A DNA stretch of 64,000 nucleotides from Pseudomonas sp. FP198 (GTDB lineage: Bacteria > Pseudomonadota > Gammaproteobacteria > Pseudomonadales > Pseudomonadaceae). Positions 9,086 to 17,044 of this stretch are shown in pieces. Numbering within the stretch: the first letter of the stretch is position 1; every line of letters begins with the position of its first letter. The notes under the pieces were generated by a model. That model was not told the DNA's origin and did no database searches. It was given only the letters and a program-made list of their open reading frames with translations. The DNA is taken from contig NZ_CP117452.1 in the NCBI RefSeq assembly GCF_030687895.1, positions 2,931,501-2,995,500 on the forward strand, in the 5' to 3' direction. The position numbers and the translations under genes were made by a program.

Positions 9086-9754
9086 TCAGAGACCGACCAG
9101 GCCGGCCAACCCGCCGATGTCCGGGATCTGGTGGTAACCAAAGGCCGCGTTCGCCGGTTGCTCATGACCCCGGGCCACGAAGGCTTTGTGCTTGATCTTC
9201 ATGTCGTGGGCCGACATCAGGTCGTAGCGGAAGCTCGAAGACACGTGCAGGACATCCTCCGGCCCGCAGCCGAGGTTATCGAGCATGTACTCGAAGGCCG
9301 CCAGGCGCGGCTTGTAGGCTTGCGCCTGTTGAGCCGTGAAGACTTTATGAAAAGGTGCGCCGAGCTTGTCGACGTTGGACATGATCTGCTCGTCCATCGC
9401 GTTGGAGAAAATCACCAGGGGAATCTTGTCGGCGATTTTCGACAGGCCTGCCGGTACGTCGGCATGCGGGCCCCAGGTCGGTACGGCATCGTAATAGAGC
9501 TGGCCTTCGCCTTTGTATTCGACGCCCCAACGCTTGCAGACCCGGGCCAGGGCCGTCTTGAGAATTTCATCATAGGGCCGCCAGTCGCCCATCACCTGGT
9601 CCAGCCGGTAGGCCGAGAAATCCTTGACGAACTGATCCATCTGCTCGGCTGGGACCCGATCGGCGAACAGCTCGCGCGTCATGGTCCCCATCTGAAAGTT
9701 GGTCAACGTGCCATAGCAGTCAAAGGTAATGAACTTGGGACGAAGGAAGCTCAT
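9086..9754 (-). CDS. Haloacid dehalogenase type II-like HAD hydrolase
   Basis: 222-residue HAD-superfamily enzyme that resembles L-2-haloacid dehalogenase in length and motif spacing. The nucleophile Asp12 lies in FDCYGTL, motif 2 is FSNA (Ser117, Asn118), motif 3 is Lys148 in YKPR, and SSSFRYDL (Asp178) corresponds to the SSxxxD motif. These positions match the known L-DEX residues closely. It is the first gene of the amine/ABC operon and follows a promoter-like block shared with the gene unit at 10111-11436. Dehalogenation is a family possibility. The context (amine oxidases, a deacetylase) makes a role on another carbon-oxygen or phospho-ester substrate, or repair of a side product, equally possible. 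Confidence 0.9.
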   Translation of the reverse strand: MSFLRPKFITFDCYGTLTNFQMGTMTRELFADRVPAEQMDQFVKDFSAYRLDQVMGDWRPYDEILKTALARVCKRWGVEYKGEGQLYYDAVPTWGPHADVPAGLSKIADKIPLVIFSNAMDEQIMSNVDKLGAPFHKVFTAQQAQAYKPRLAAFEYMLDNLGCGPEDVLHVSSSFRYDLMSAHDMKIKHKAFVARGHEQPANAAFGYHQIPDIGGLAGLVGL

Positions 9755-9840
9755 GAGTGCGGTCCTGAGTGATGGTTGAGGTCATGAGGGGCAAGCGGTT
9801 GCTCGTTCTTGAAGCCTGGCTGCAACGCTGCATCACGGTT

Positions 9841-9955
9841 TTATTACAGCATCATGAGACCGCGCATAAACGGTTAAAAGTATAGGCCGCTTGGCACAAA
9901 CCACCGTTTTTCAGGGCCCGCTCAGCAGACTGTGCGGGATGCGCCAAGCCCGGGC
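9841..9955 (-). promoter_or_regulatory. Promoter-like block, copy A
   Basis: 115 bases that align without gaps to 11473-11587 with 95 matches. They lie upstream of the HAD-FAD-ABC operon in the 356-base gap 9755-10110. On the minus strand the block includes a perfectly shared TATACTTTTA stretch, a candidate -10 element (TATACT at 9884 down to 9879). No convincing -35 hexamer sits at normal distance, so an activator is likely. The rest of the gap holds a hairpin at 10049-10079 and no gene. Confidence 0.6.
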
Positions 9956-10048
9956 ACCTGCACCTTTTCCAAGGTGTTCGCGGCCATTTATGGTGCGCAA
10001 AAAACCCGTCGAACCGCCGCCAGCGGCAGAATCCACCCCGCCAACGAG

Positions 10049-10079
10049 AACGGGCGCATTCCCTGAGGATGCGCCCGTT
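10049..10079 (-). terminator. Hairpin after the DadA-like gene, possible terminator
   Basis: Perfect 11-base stem AACGGGCGCAT / ATGCGCCCGTT with a 9-base loop, about 30 bases past the stop of the minus-strand gene at 10111. There is no clear U-tract on the minus strand, so it may stabilise the transcript end rather than terminate by itself. Confidence 0.5.
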
Positions 10080-10110
10080 GCTTGTGTTGCCGGTGAGATT
10101 TGTACTGGCC

Positions 10111-11436
10111 TCAGAACTCCGCGACTTTGCCCCAGGCTGAAGACCGGAATCGATCCGGGTGATAGGGACGCGGGTCAACCAAGGGGGTCATGGCGCTGAC
10201 AATGTCCGCAATCAGATGCCCCGCGCCAGGGCCGATGCCGAAGCCATGGCCACTGAACCCCGCCGCCAGCACCAGGCCAGGCAGGCTCGCTATCTCGCCG
10301 ATACCCGGGACGCCATCAGGCGTGCTATCCACATAACCTGCCCAGGCGGCGGTGACTGACGAGGTTTTCAGCATCGGGATCAGGTCAACCGCGCGCTTGT
10401 AAGTCAGCTCGACAACCGATGCATCGGCTTCAGGATCGAGGATGCGCATCCGCTCCATCGGGGTTGGCTGGTCCAACCGCCAGCGGCCCAGGCCTTCATG
10501 CCCCGACTGGAAGCCTTGCAGGCCGCCGGGCGCCAGCTTGCGCCAGCGGCGCTGGAACATCGGCAGGAACTGCGGAGCGAACCGCAACAGTTGCGGGGTC
10601 GGGTCAACGCGCCCCCTGCCACTGATAGCCAGCGTGAAACCGCCATCAGAGCGACGGGTCATGGAGACCTCATCCGTGTGGAGTGCGTCCGGTATCTCTT
10701 CGGCGCCCTTGGAGACCGACAGTATCGTCTGGCGAATGGACGCCTGGGGAAACCGGATGCCGTACTGGCGGCAGAACGAGGACGCCCATGCGCCACCGGC
10801 CAGCACCGCGAGCTTGGTGCGAATGGTGCCCTTTTCGGTAACGACCGCGGATAGCCGGCCGCCTTCGGTCTCGACGCCACGGGCAGCGCAGCCCTGATGC
10901 ACCGTGCCGCCCAGCTTGATGATCGCCCGCGCAACCGCCGGAGCGGCACGGGACGGGTCTGCCGTACCGTCGCTCGGCGAAAAGACCCCGCCTTTCCAGG
11001 ACTTGCCGGTCACCCGGCCCCGTTCAGCGGCCTGCTCCGCCGTCAGCATGTGTGTTGTGACATTGACGGTACGGGCAAACTCACCCCACTTTGCCCAACC
11101 CGCCAGCTCTGTCTCGTTGTTGCTCAGATAGAGCAAACCGCACCTTCTGAATCCGGTGTCCTCGCCGGTCTCTGCGGCGAACTGTTCCCACAGTTCCAGG
11201 CTCTTGGTCGACAGCGGCAGTTCGCGAGCGTCCCGATTCTGCTGACGGCACCAACCCCAGTTTCGACTCGACTGCTCCGCACCCACGCGCCCCTTCTCCA
11301 CCAGCGCGACTTTCATGCCGCGCTTGGCCAGGTAGTAGGCCGTGAAGGTTCCGATAATGCCGCCGCCGATCACGACAACGTCAGCGTGCGTCGGCAGTTC
11401 AGAATTCGTCTCTACGGAAGTTAACGGTGCAGGCAT
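10111..11436 (-). CDS. FAD-dependent amino acid/amine oxidoreductase, DadA/glycine-oxidase-like
   Basis: 441-residue DAO-family enzyme. The N-terminal Rossmann motif is DVVVIGGGIIGTFTAYYLAKRG, with Glu in ALVEKGRVG. The following SSRNWGWCRQQNRD is a segment I associate with a subgroup of DadA-like oxidoreductases found in amine catabolic clusters. The C-terminal FAD contact is AAGFSGHGFGIGPGAGHLIADIV. It should deaminate an amino acid or dealkylate a secondary amine. It is monocistronic, transcribed in the same direction as the ABC operon, and preceded by the same promoter-like block. That suggests co-regulation with the importer and with the aldehyde dehydrogenase at 11755. Confidence 0.88.
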   Translation of the reverse strand: MPAPLTSVETNSELPTHADVVVIGGGIIGTFTAYYLAKRGMKVALVEKGRVGAEQSSRNWGWCRQQNRDARELPLSTKSLELWEQFAAETGEDTGFRRCGLLYLSNNETELAGWAKWGEFARTVNVTTHMLTAEQAAERGRVTGKSWKGGVFSPSDGTADPSRAAPAVARAIIKLGGTVHQGCAARGVETEGGRLSAVVTEKGTIRTKLAVLAGGAWASSFCRQYGIRFPQASIRQTILSVSKGAEEIPDALHTDEVSMTRRSDGGFTLAISGRGRVDPTPQLLRFAPQFLPMFQRRWRKLAPGGLQGFQSGHEGLGRWRLDQPTPMERMRILDPEADASVVELTYKRAVDLIPMLKTSSVTAAWAGYVDSTPDGVPGIGEIASLPGLVLAAGFSGHGFGIGPGAGHLIADIVSAMTPLVDPRPYHPDRFRSSAWGKVAEF

Positions 11437-11472
11437 TTTGGGATGTCCATTGAAGGGCGGTGAGCGGTGGCG

Positions 11473-11587
11473 TTATTACAACACCATGAAACCGTGCATG
11501 AACGGCTAAAAGTATAGGCCGCCTGGTACAAAGCACCGTTTTGCCCGACCTGTTCAGCAGACTTTGCGGGACGCTCCGAACCCGGGC
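11473..11587 (-). promoter_or_regulatory. Promoter-like block, copy B
   Basis: Second copy of the 115-base block, 37 bases upstream of the DadA-like gene start. The shared core is TAAAAGTATAGGCCGC on the plus strand, that is GCGGCCTATACTTTTA on the coding strand, with the candidate -10 at 11516 down to 11511. It lies in the 318-base divergent gap 11437-11754, so a bound regulator could also serve the aldehyde dehydrogenase gene on the plus strand. No other feature was seen in this gap. Confidence 0.6.
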
Positions 11588-11754
11588 GTTGCGGTCGGAG
11601 GCGTCAGAGCCTGGCAGGCCATGGTTAATGGGAAGTTAGCCTGGCAGATACGGCAGATTCTCCTTTGGGCACTTGAACAACGGCATATTTTGTCCGGGCC
11701 GCTTTGTTAGCTTATTGAGCAGACTCGACATGCCGCTCTAAAGGAACGCCTTGG

Positions 11755-13215
11755 ATGACTACTCAATCTTCGAATCGCTACAGTGTTGATCCGCAATCGG
11801 CTCAGCGGTTTTATATCAATGGCGGTTGGACTGCGCCGGCCAACCCGGCCAGCCTGGCGGTGGTCAACCCGGCGACCGAAGAAGTGGTCGCCCAGGTCGC
11901 CAGCGGCTCTGCCGAGGATATTGATCGGGCGGTGGCAGCGGCGCGCGCCGCGTTTGCCGGTTGGTCTGCCACCTCGACGGCGTCGCGCGCGCTGCTGCTG
12001 GGCAAGATCCATGAGCTTATCCTTGAGCGAAAAGAAGCGTTTGCCCAGGCGATCTCCCTGGAAATGGGCTCGGCCATCGCTGCCGCACGGGCAATGCAGG
12101 TACCCCTGGCGGCCGAACACGTTCGGGTCGCGCGGGATCTGCTGTCCACCTATCGTTTCCAGACGCTCGAGGGCACGACCGCAATCCGACGCGAACCCAT
12201 AGGCGTCTGCGCTCTGATCACGCCCTGGAACTGGCCGCTTTACCAGATCACCGCAAAGGTCGCCCCGGCGCTGGCGGCCGGATGCACGGTGGTGCTCAAG
12301 CCCAGTGAGCTTTCACCGCTGAGCGCCCTGTTGTTTGCACAGGTGGTGCATGACGCGGGCGTGCCACCGGGGGTCTTCAACCTGGTGAACGGCAGCGGCC
12401 ATGTGGTCGGCGCGGCGATGGCGGAACACGCTGATATCGACATGATTTCGATCACCGGCTCAAACCGCGCGGGCACGCTGGTGGCGCAGGCGGCCGCCCC
12501 GACGGCAAAACGGGTCGGCCAGGAATTGGGTGGTAAATCGCCGAACATACTGCTTCCCGACGCGGACTTTGCCAAAGCCGTCCCGGCCGGCGTGCTGGCG
12601 GCGCTGCGCAACGTTGGACAATCATGCAGCGCCCCAACCCGAATGATCGTTCCCAAGGACCGACTGGCTGAAGTCGAAGCGCTGGCGGCCGCAACCGCCA
12701 ACGCCATCATCGTTGGCGATCCGCAATCGCCGGAGACGGTACTCGGCCCGATTGCCAATCAAGCCCAGTTCAATCGCGTGCAAGCGATGATCGAGACCGG
12801 CCTCCACGAAGGCGCAAAACTGCTTTGCGGCGGTCTCGGACGCGTGCCCGGTTTTGAAAAGGGTTACTACACCCGCCCGACAGTGTTCTCCGAAGTGGAT
12901 AACGCCATGCGCATCGCCCAAGAGGAAATCTTCGGGCCGGTGCTATGCATCATTGCCTATGAAACGATCGACGAGGCGGTGGCTATTGCGAACGATACGG
13001 TCTACGGGCTGGGCGCCCACGTCCAGTCACAAGACCTTGACCTGGCGCGCGCGGTGGCTTCTCGGATCCGCGCCGGGCAAGTGCTCCTGAATTACCCCGC
13101 GTGGAATCCCATGGCGCCGTTCGGTGGTTACAAGCGATCGGGCAATGGCCGTGAGTACGGCGTCTTCGGGCTTGAGGAATATCTGGAAACCAAGGCGATC
13201 GTCGGGTTCGGCTGA
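11755..13215 (+). CDS. NAD(P)-dependent aldehyde dehydrogenase
   Basis: 486-residue full-length ALDH. Catalytic residues are present: Cys291 in NVGQSCSAPTR, the general base Glu257 in QELGGKSPN and the oxyanion Asn159 in TPWNWP. The cofactor segment is VLKPSELSPLSALLFA and the NAD loop is ITGSNRAGTL. AAGGA about 9 bases before the ATG supports the start. It is transcribed divergently from the DadA-like amine oxidase, so it is likely to oxidise the aldehyde that the oxidase releases. Its substrate is not evident; family assignment is secure. The N-terminal region does not closely resemble the GabD-like partial gene at the window start, so the two are not recent duplicates. Confidence 0.93.
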   Translation: MTTQSSNRYSVDPQSAQRFYINGGWTAPANPASLAVVNPATEEVVAQVASGSAEDIDRAVAAARAAFAGWSATSTASRALLLGKIHELILERKEAFAQAISLEMGSAIAAARAMQVPLAAEHVRVARDLLSTYRFQTLEGTTAIRREPIGVCALITPWNWPLYQITAKVAPALAAGCTVVLKPSELSPLSALLFAQVVHDAGVPPGVFNLVNGSGHVVGAAMAEHADIDMISITGSNRAGTLVAQAAAPTAKRVGQELGGKSPNILLPDADFAKAVPAGVLAALRNVGQSCSAPTRMIVPKDRLAEVEALAAATANAIIVGDPQSPETVLGPIANQAQFNRVQAMIETGLHEGAKLLCGGLGRVPGFEKGYYTRPTVFSEVDNAMRIAQEEIFGPVLCIIAYETIDEAVAIANDTVYGLGAHVQSQDLDLARAVASRIRAGQVLLNYPAWNPMAPFGGYKRSGNGREYGVFGLEEYLETKAIVGFG

Positions 13216-13264
13216 TCGCCCTATGAAAGCCCTGATGCGGTGTATTTAATGAAGCATATGAATC

Positions 13265-13396
13265 TGTGGCGAGGGGATTTATCCCCGCTGGGCTGCGAAG
13301 CAGACCCAAAAGGTTAAAGGCGTGCAACCTAACACTCCGTGGTGGCGGGTTTTAGGGCTGCTGTGCAGCCCAGCGGGGATAAATCCCCTCGCCACA
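13265..13396. repeat. REPIN element, GAGGGGATTTATCCCC family
   Basis: Perfect 32-base inverted arms at 13265-13296 and 13365-13396, built on TGTGGCGAGGGGATTTATCC. It sits between the convergent aldehyde dehydrogenase and DJ-1 genes (gap 13216-13495). It is the same family as 62808-62902. I see nothing else in the gap. Confidence 0.9.
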
Positions 13397-13495
13397 AGGA
13401 TTCGACATCCTTCACTCACAGCATTACCAATCAAAGCCCTTCGTACCCGCACCCTTGAGTATCAGGCGCCGAATAAGCCGCTCAATAAACCTGAC

Positions 13496-14188
13496 TCAAC
13501 CCGCCTGTTCCGCCTCCAACCGCTTGAGCAGCGCCTTGGCGGCCGCTTCGGACGAGGCAGGATTCTGCCCGGTGATCAGATGCCCATCCTCGACCACGTG
13601 GCTGCCCCAGTCCGCCCCTTTGGAATACTCGCCGCCCTTGGCCTTGAGCATGTCCTCCACCAGGAACGGGACCACTTGGGTCAACCCCACCGCCTCTTCT
13701 TCGGAGTTGGTGAAACCGGTGACTTTTTTACCCTTGACCACGGGTTGGCCGTCCGGGGCATTGACGTTCTTGAATACCCCGGGCGCGTGGCAGACGGCTG
13801 CGATGGGTTTATTGGCCGCGTAAAACGCTTCGATGAGGGTCTTGGAGTCGGTGTCCTCGGCGAGATCCCACAGGGGGCCATGACCGCCGGGATAAAACAC
13901 CGCATCGAAGTCATAGGGGTCGACCTCGCCCAGCGGCACGGTGTTGGCCAACGCCGCTTGGGCCTGGCTGTCGGCGCCGAAGCGACGGGTTGCATCAGTC
14001 TGGGCGTCCTCTTCATCGCTCTTGGGGTCCAGCGGTGGTTGCCCGCCCTTCGGCGACGCAAGCGTGACCGTGGCCTTGGCATCGACGAACACGTAATAGG
14101 GAGCGGCGAATTCTTCCAGCCAGAAGCCGGTTTTCTTGCCGGTGTCGCCCAACTGATCGTGAGATGTAAGGACCATTAGAATCTTCAT
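13496..14188 (-). CDS. DJ-1/PfpI-family protein, Hsp31-like glutamine amidotransferase fold
   Basis: 230-residue protein with the class I glutamine amidotransferase-like fold. The nucleophile-elbow cysteine is Cys133 in AAVCHAPG, with the adjacent His134 and an N-terminal acid in WLEEFAAPYY (Glu25/26), and YPGGHGPLWDL precedes it. This layout matches the Hsp31/YDR533c-like branch, whose members act as glyoxalase III, deglycase or holdase. The gene stands alone with a REPIN downstream. Nothing around it fixes its role; a general stress or carbonyl-detoxification function is inferred from the family. Confidence 0.88.
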   Translation of the reverse strand: MKILMVLTSHDQLGDTGKKTGFWLEEFAAPYYVFVDAKATVTLASPKGGQPPLDPKSDEEDAQTDATRRFGADSQAQAALANTVPLGEVDPYDFDAVFYPGGHGPLWDLAEDTDSKTLIEAFYAANKPIAAVCHAPGVFKNVNAPDGQPVVKGKKVTGFTNSEEEAVGLTQVVPFLVEDMLKAKGGEYSKGADWGSHVVEDGHLITGQNPASSEAAAKALLKRLEAEQAG

Positions 14189-14337
14189 GTGAACCTAGCC
14201 TCCGCGCGGTGAATGGGCGACGTGCGTGCGCCCTGTACTAGTGTCAGAGGCTGCGTTGGGGGAGACGTTCAAGTGGGTGTAAGGGAACGCCATGATTTCG
14301 TCATGCCCCATTTCCGCCCTCGGCGCCGGCCAGGCCG

Positions 14338-15591
14338 TTACCAAAGCGCAATATCGTAGGTCAGGTAGAGACGGTTACTGTCACGGCCCCTGGCAAAATC
14401 CGCGCGATAGACATAGTTGCGCAGTTTCACACCCAGCCCTTTGAAGGTGCCCTGCTGCACGACATAGGCCACTTCTGCATCCCGCTCCCATTCCTTCACG
14501 GCGCTGTCGGATTTGCCATCATCGCCGCTGAGGTAACGACTGGAAAACGTCAGGCCGGGAATGCCGAGGCGCGCGAAGTCGTAGCCGTAACCGAGCATCC
14601 AGGTTCTCTCGTCTTCCTCGATGAACTTGCCGATGCCGGCGTTGCTGAAGGAGTAGACCGTCGCGCCGCTGATATAAGGCAAGCCTCCTTCCCCGCTGAG
14701 CTTCTGGTAGCCGGCGCTGAAGGTGTGGCCGATGACGGCATACGACAGCAGCCCGCTGAGCATGTCGTTATCGAGGTTCCCGCCGTAGGCCGAGCCGGCA
14801 TCGGCGCTGTTGAAGTAGCGCAGATCGCTGGTGAGAACCCCGTGGCCAAGCGGCAGGTCGTGCTGGATGCCAGCGAAGTTCTGTCGGTAGAAGTTCTCCA
14901 GCTCGCCATAGAAGTAGCTCAGGCGCAGGGTCTTGCCCAACTTGTAGTCGGCGCCGGCGTAGCTGAAGTCGCCTGACTGATCGCCACCATAACCGTCGGG
15001 CACGATCGGCATGCTGTCGCTTGAATCGCGCAGTTTGAAACGCTGCAGATGCCCGCCAGTCAGGCTGAGGTTGTCGATGTCGCTGCTGTTGATCTGCGTT
15101 CCCTGGTAGGTCTGCGGCAACAGGCGCGCATCGTTGTAGATCAACAGCGGATTCTTCGGCAACAAGGTGCCGTGCTTGAGGGTGGTCTTGGCCACCCGGG
15201 CCTTGGCGGTCATGCCGGCCCTGGCAAACTCGTCGGCGGCGCGCCCGTCGTCATGCACCGGCAGCAGGCCGGTGCCGCTGCGCCCGCGCCCGGAATCAAG
15301 CTTGACCCCAAGCAGGCCCAGGGCATCGACGCCGAAACCGACGGTGCCCGGGGTATAACCTGACTGATAATCCAACAGGAAACCCTGGGCCCATTCGGTG
15401 CGTTCGCTCTTGGCGGTCCTGGCGGCCCGCGCGCTCATGCCATGTTCGTCGCGAAAGTTCTCATTGAAGTAGACGTTGCGCAGTTGCAGCTTCAACTTGC
15501 TGTCGTCGATGAAACCTTCGGCGCTGGCCGTGGACAGCGGCAACAGGCCGAGGATCGGAAACCAGGCCGCGCGGGTCAGGTAATTGCTCAT
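14338..15591 (-). CDS. OprD-family outer-membrane porin
   Basis: 417-residue porin with a signal peptide (AAWFPILGLLPLSTASAEG) and the OprD hallmark start of the mature chain, GFIDDSKLKLQLRNVYFNENF, followed by EWAQGFLLDYQSGYTPGTVGFGVDALGLLG. It ends in an aromatic residue after YLTYDIALW, as expected for an 18-strand barrel. OprD proteins give substrate-specific diffusion of small acids or amino acids. It is 92 bases downstream of a CitMHS permease on the same strand, so it most likely admits a di- or tricarboxylate, as OpdH does for tricarballylate. That substrate is inferred from context. Confidence 0.93.
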   Translation of the reverse strand: MSNYLTRAAWFPILGLLPLSTASAEGFIDDSKLKLQLRNVYFNENFRDEHGMSARAARTAKSERTEWAQGFLLDYQSGYTPGTVGFGVDALGLLGVKLDSGRGRSGTGLLPVHDDGRAADEFARAGMTAKARVAKTTLKHGTLLPKNPLLIYNDARLLPQTYQGTQINSSDIDNLSLTGGHLQRFKLRDSSDSMPIVPDGYGGDQSGDFSYAGADYKLGKTLRLSYFYGELENFYRQNFAGIQHDLPLGHGVLTSDLRYFNSADAGSAYGGNLDNDMLSGLLSYAVIGHTFSAGYQKLSGEGGLPYISGATVYSFSNAGIGKFIEEDERTWMLGYGYDFARLGIPGLTFSSRYLSGDDGKSDSAVKEWERDAEVAYVVQQGTFKGLGVKLRNYVYRADFARGRDSNRLYLTYDIALW

Positions 15592-15636
15592 GTGTCGGAT
15601 TTCTCATTGTTGTTATTTGGCGCGCAGGCCAGCGCA

Positions 15637-15652
15637 CTCCCCCTGTGGGGAG
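15637..15652 (-). other. Intercistronic hairpin between permease and porin genes
   Basis: Six-base perfect stem CTCCCC / GGGGAG around a 4-base loop in the 92-base gap between the CitMHS and OprD genes. It is short and has no U-tract. It may tune the ratio of the two products, but it could be chance. Confidence 0.25.
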
Positions 15653-15683
15653 CGTCAGGCAAGCAGCAAGGTTGTCGGGTGAC

Positions 15684-16988
15684 TCAGGAGAACAGCGTCA
15701 GCGCCCCGGTCAGCAGGGCCAGCGCGGTAATCACCAGGGAGGTGAGCACCGCCCATTTGAGGGTGGCTTTCTGGAAGTCGCCGAGGTCGCGGTCGACCAT
15801 GCCCACCAGCAACAGGGTCGAGGCCACCAACGGACTCATCAGGTGCACCGGCTGACCGAGAATCGATGCCCGGGCAATTTCCACCGGATGAATGCCGTAG
15901 GCAGCGGCGGCGTTCGCCAGGATCGGCACCACACCGAAGTAGTAGGCATCATTGGACAGCACGAACGTCAGCGGCATGCTGGTAATCGCCACCACCAGCG
16001 GGAACAGATGGCCCCAGGATGGCGGGATCCAGTCGACCAGGGTCTGCGCCAGGGCATCGACCATTTTGGTCCCGGAAAAGATCCCGGCAAAAATGCCCGC
16101 CGCGAACACCAGCAAGACCACGGTCATGGCGTTGCCCGAATGAGCGAGGATGCGCTCCTTCTGGATATCCAGCTGCGGATAGTTGATCACCAGCGCCAGG
16201 ACAAAACCGATCAGGAACAGGATCGCCGAATGCATGAGGCCCATCACCAGCGCGACCATCACCGCGATCACCAGCAGCAGATTGACGTAGGCCAGCTTCG
16301 GACGCTTGTGCGGCGTGTCTTCAAGAATCGCCTTGATGTAGCAATCACCGCCACCGCTTTGCAGTTGGATGTTGCCAATGCGCTTGCGCTCGGCGCGGCC
16401 CAGCAGGTACGCGGTGAACACCACCCAGGCGGCGCCGCCGATCATGGTTGGCAGCAGCGGCACGAAATACTCGCCGGCATCCAGGCCCAACGCTGCGATG
16501 GCGCGGGTCGCCGGGCCACCCCAGGGCGTCATGCCGCTCATGATGCTCAGCGACAGCATCGAGACGGTCGCCAGGATCATCGGATTCATGCCGATGCGCT
16601 TGTACAGCGGCAGCATCGCGGCGCAGGTGATCATGTAGGTCGTCGTGCCGTCACCGTCCAGGGCCACTAGCAATGACAACAGTGCGGTGCCCACGGCGAT
16701 CTTCATCGGGTCGCCATTGACGCGCTTGAGAATCTTGCGGATCAGCGGGTCGAACAGGCCGGCGTCGATCATCAGGCCAAAAAACAGGATCGCGAACAGC
16801 AGCAGCGCCGCCGACGGCGCGACCATCTTCAGGCCGTCCAGCATCATCTTGCCGGTGGTTCCGCCAAACCCGCCCAGTATTGCGAAGACGATCGGCACGA
16901 TTGTCAGGGCGACGATCGGCGACAGCCGTTTGGTCATTATCAGGAAGGTAAAGACCACCACCATGGCCAAGCCAAGTAAAGCGAGCAT
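15684..16988 (-). CDS. CitMHS-family tricarboxylate:cation symporter
   Basis: 434-residue polytopic inner-membrane carrier of the citrate-metal:H+ symporter family. It opens with LALLGLAMVVVFTFLIMTKRLSPIVALTIVPIVFAILGG, and carries the conserved GDGTTTYMITCAAMLPLYK and GMTPWGGPATRAIAALG segments. Family members take up citrate complexed with a divalent metal or related tricarboxylates. It is encoded between the PrpF/GalD-like isomerase (upstream) and the OprD porin (downstream), all on the minus strand. This gives a complete outer and inner membrane route for one acid. Aconitate-type compounds are favoured by the isomerase next door. Confidence 0.92.
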   Translation of the reverse strand: MLALLGLAMVVVFTFLIMTKRLSPIVALTIVPIVFAILGGFGGTTGKMMLDGLKMVAPSAALLLFAILFFGLMIDAGLFDPLIRKILKRVNGDPMKIAVGTALLSLLVALDGDGTTTYMITCAAMLPLYKRIGMNPMILATVSMLSLSIMSGMTPWGGPATRAIAALGLDAGEYFVPLLPTMIGGAAWVVFTAYLLGRAERKRIGNIQLQSGGGDCYIKAILEDTPHKRPKLAYVNLLLVIAVMVALVMGLMHSAILFLIGFVLALVINYPQLDIQKERILAHSGNAMTVVLLVFAAGIFAGIFSGTKMVDALAQTLVDWIPPSWGHLFPLVVAITSMPLTFVLSNDAYYFGVVPILANAAAAYGIHPVEIARASILGQPVHLMSPLVASTLLLVGMVDRDLGDFQKATLKWAVLTSLVITALALLTGALTLFS

Positions 16989-17044
16989 ATGTCAGATCTC
17001 TTGTTGTTATGGAGTCGCTGATGCAATGACAAAAACGGCCTGGA

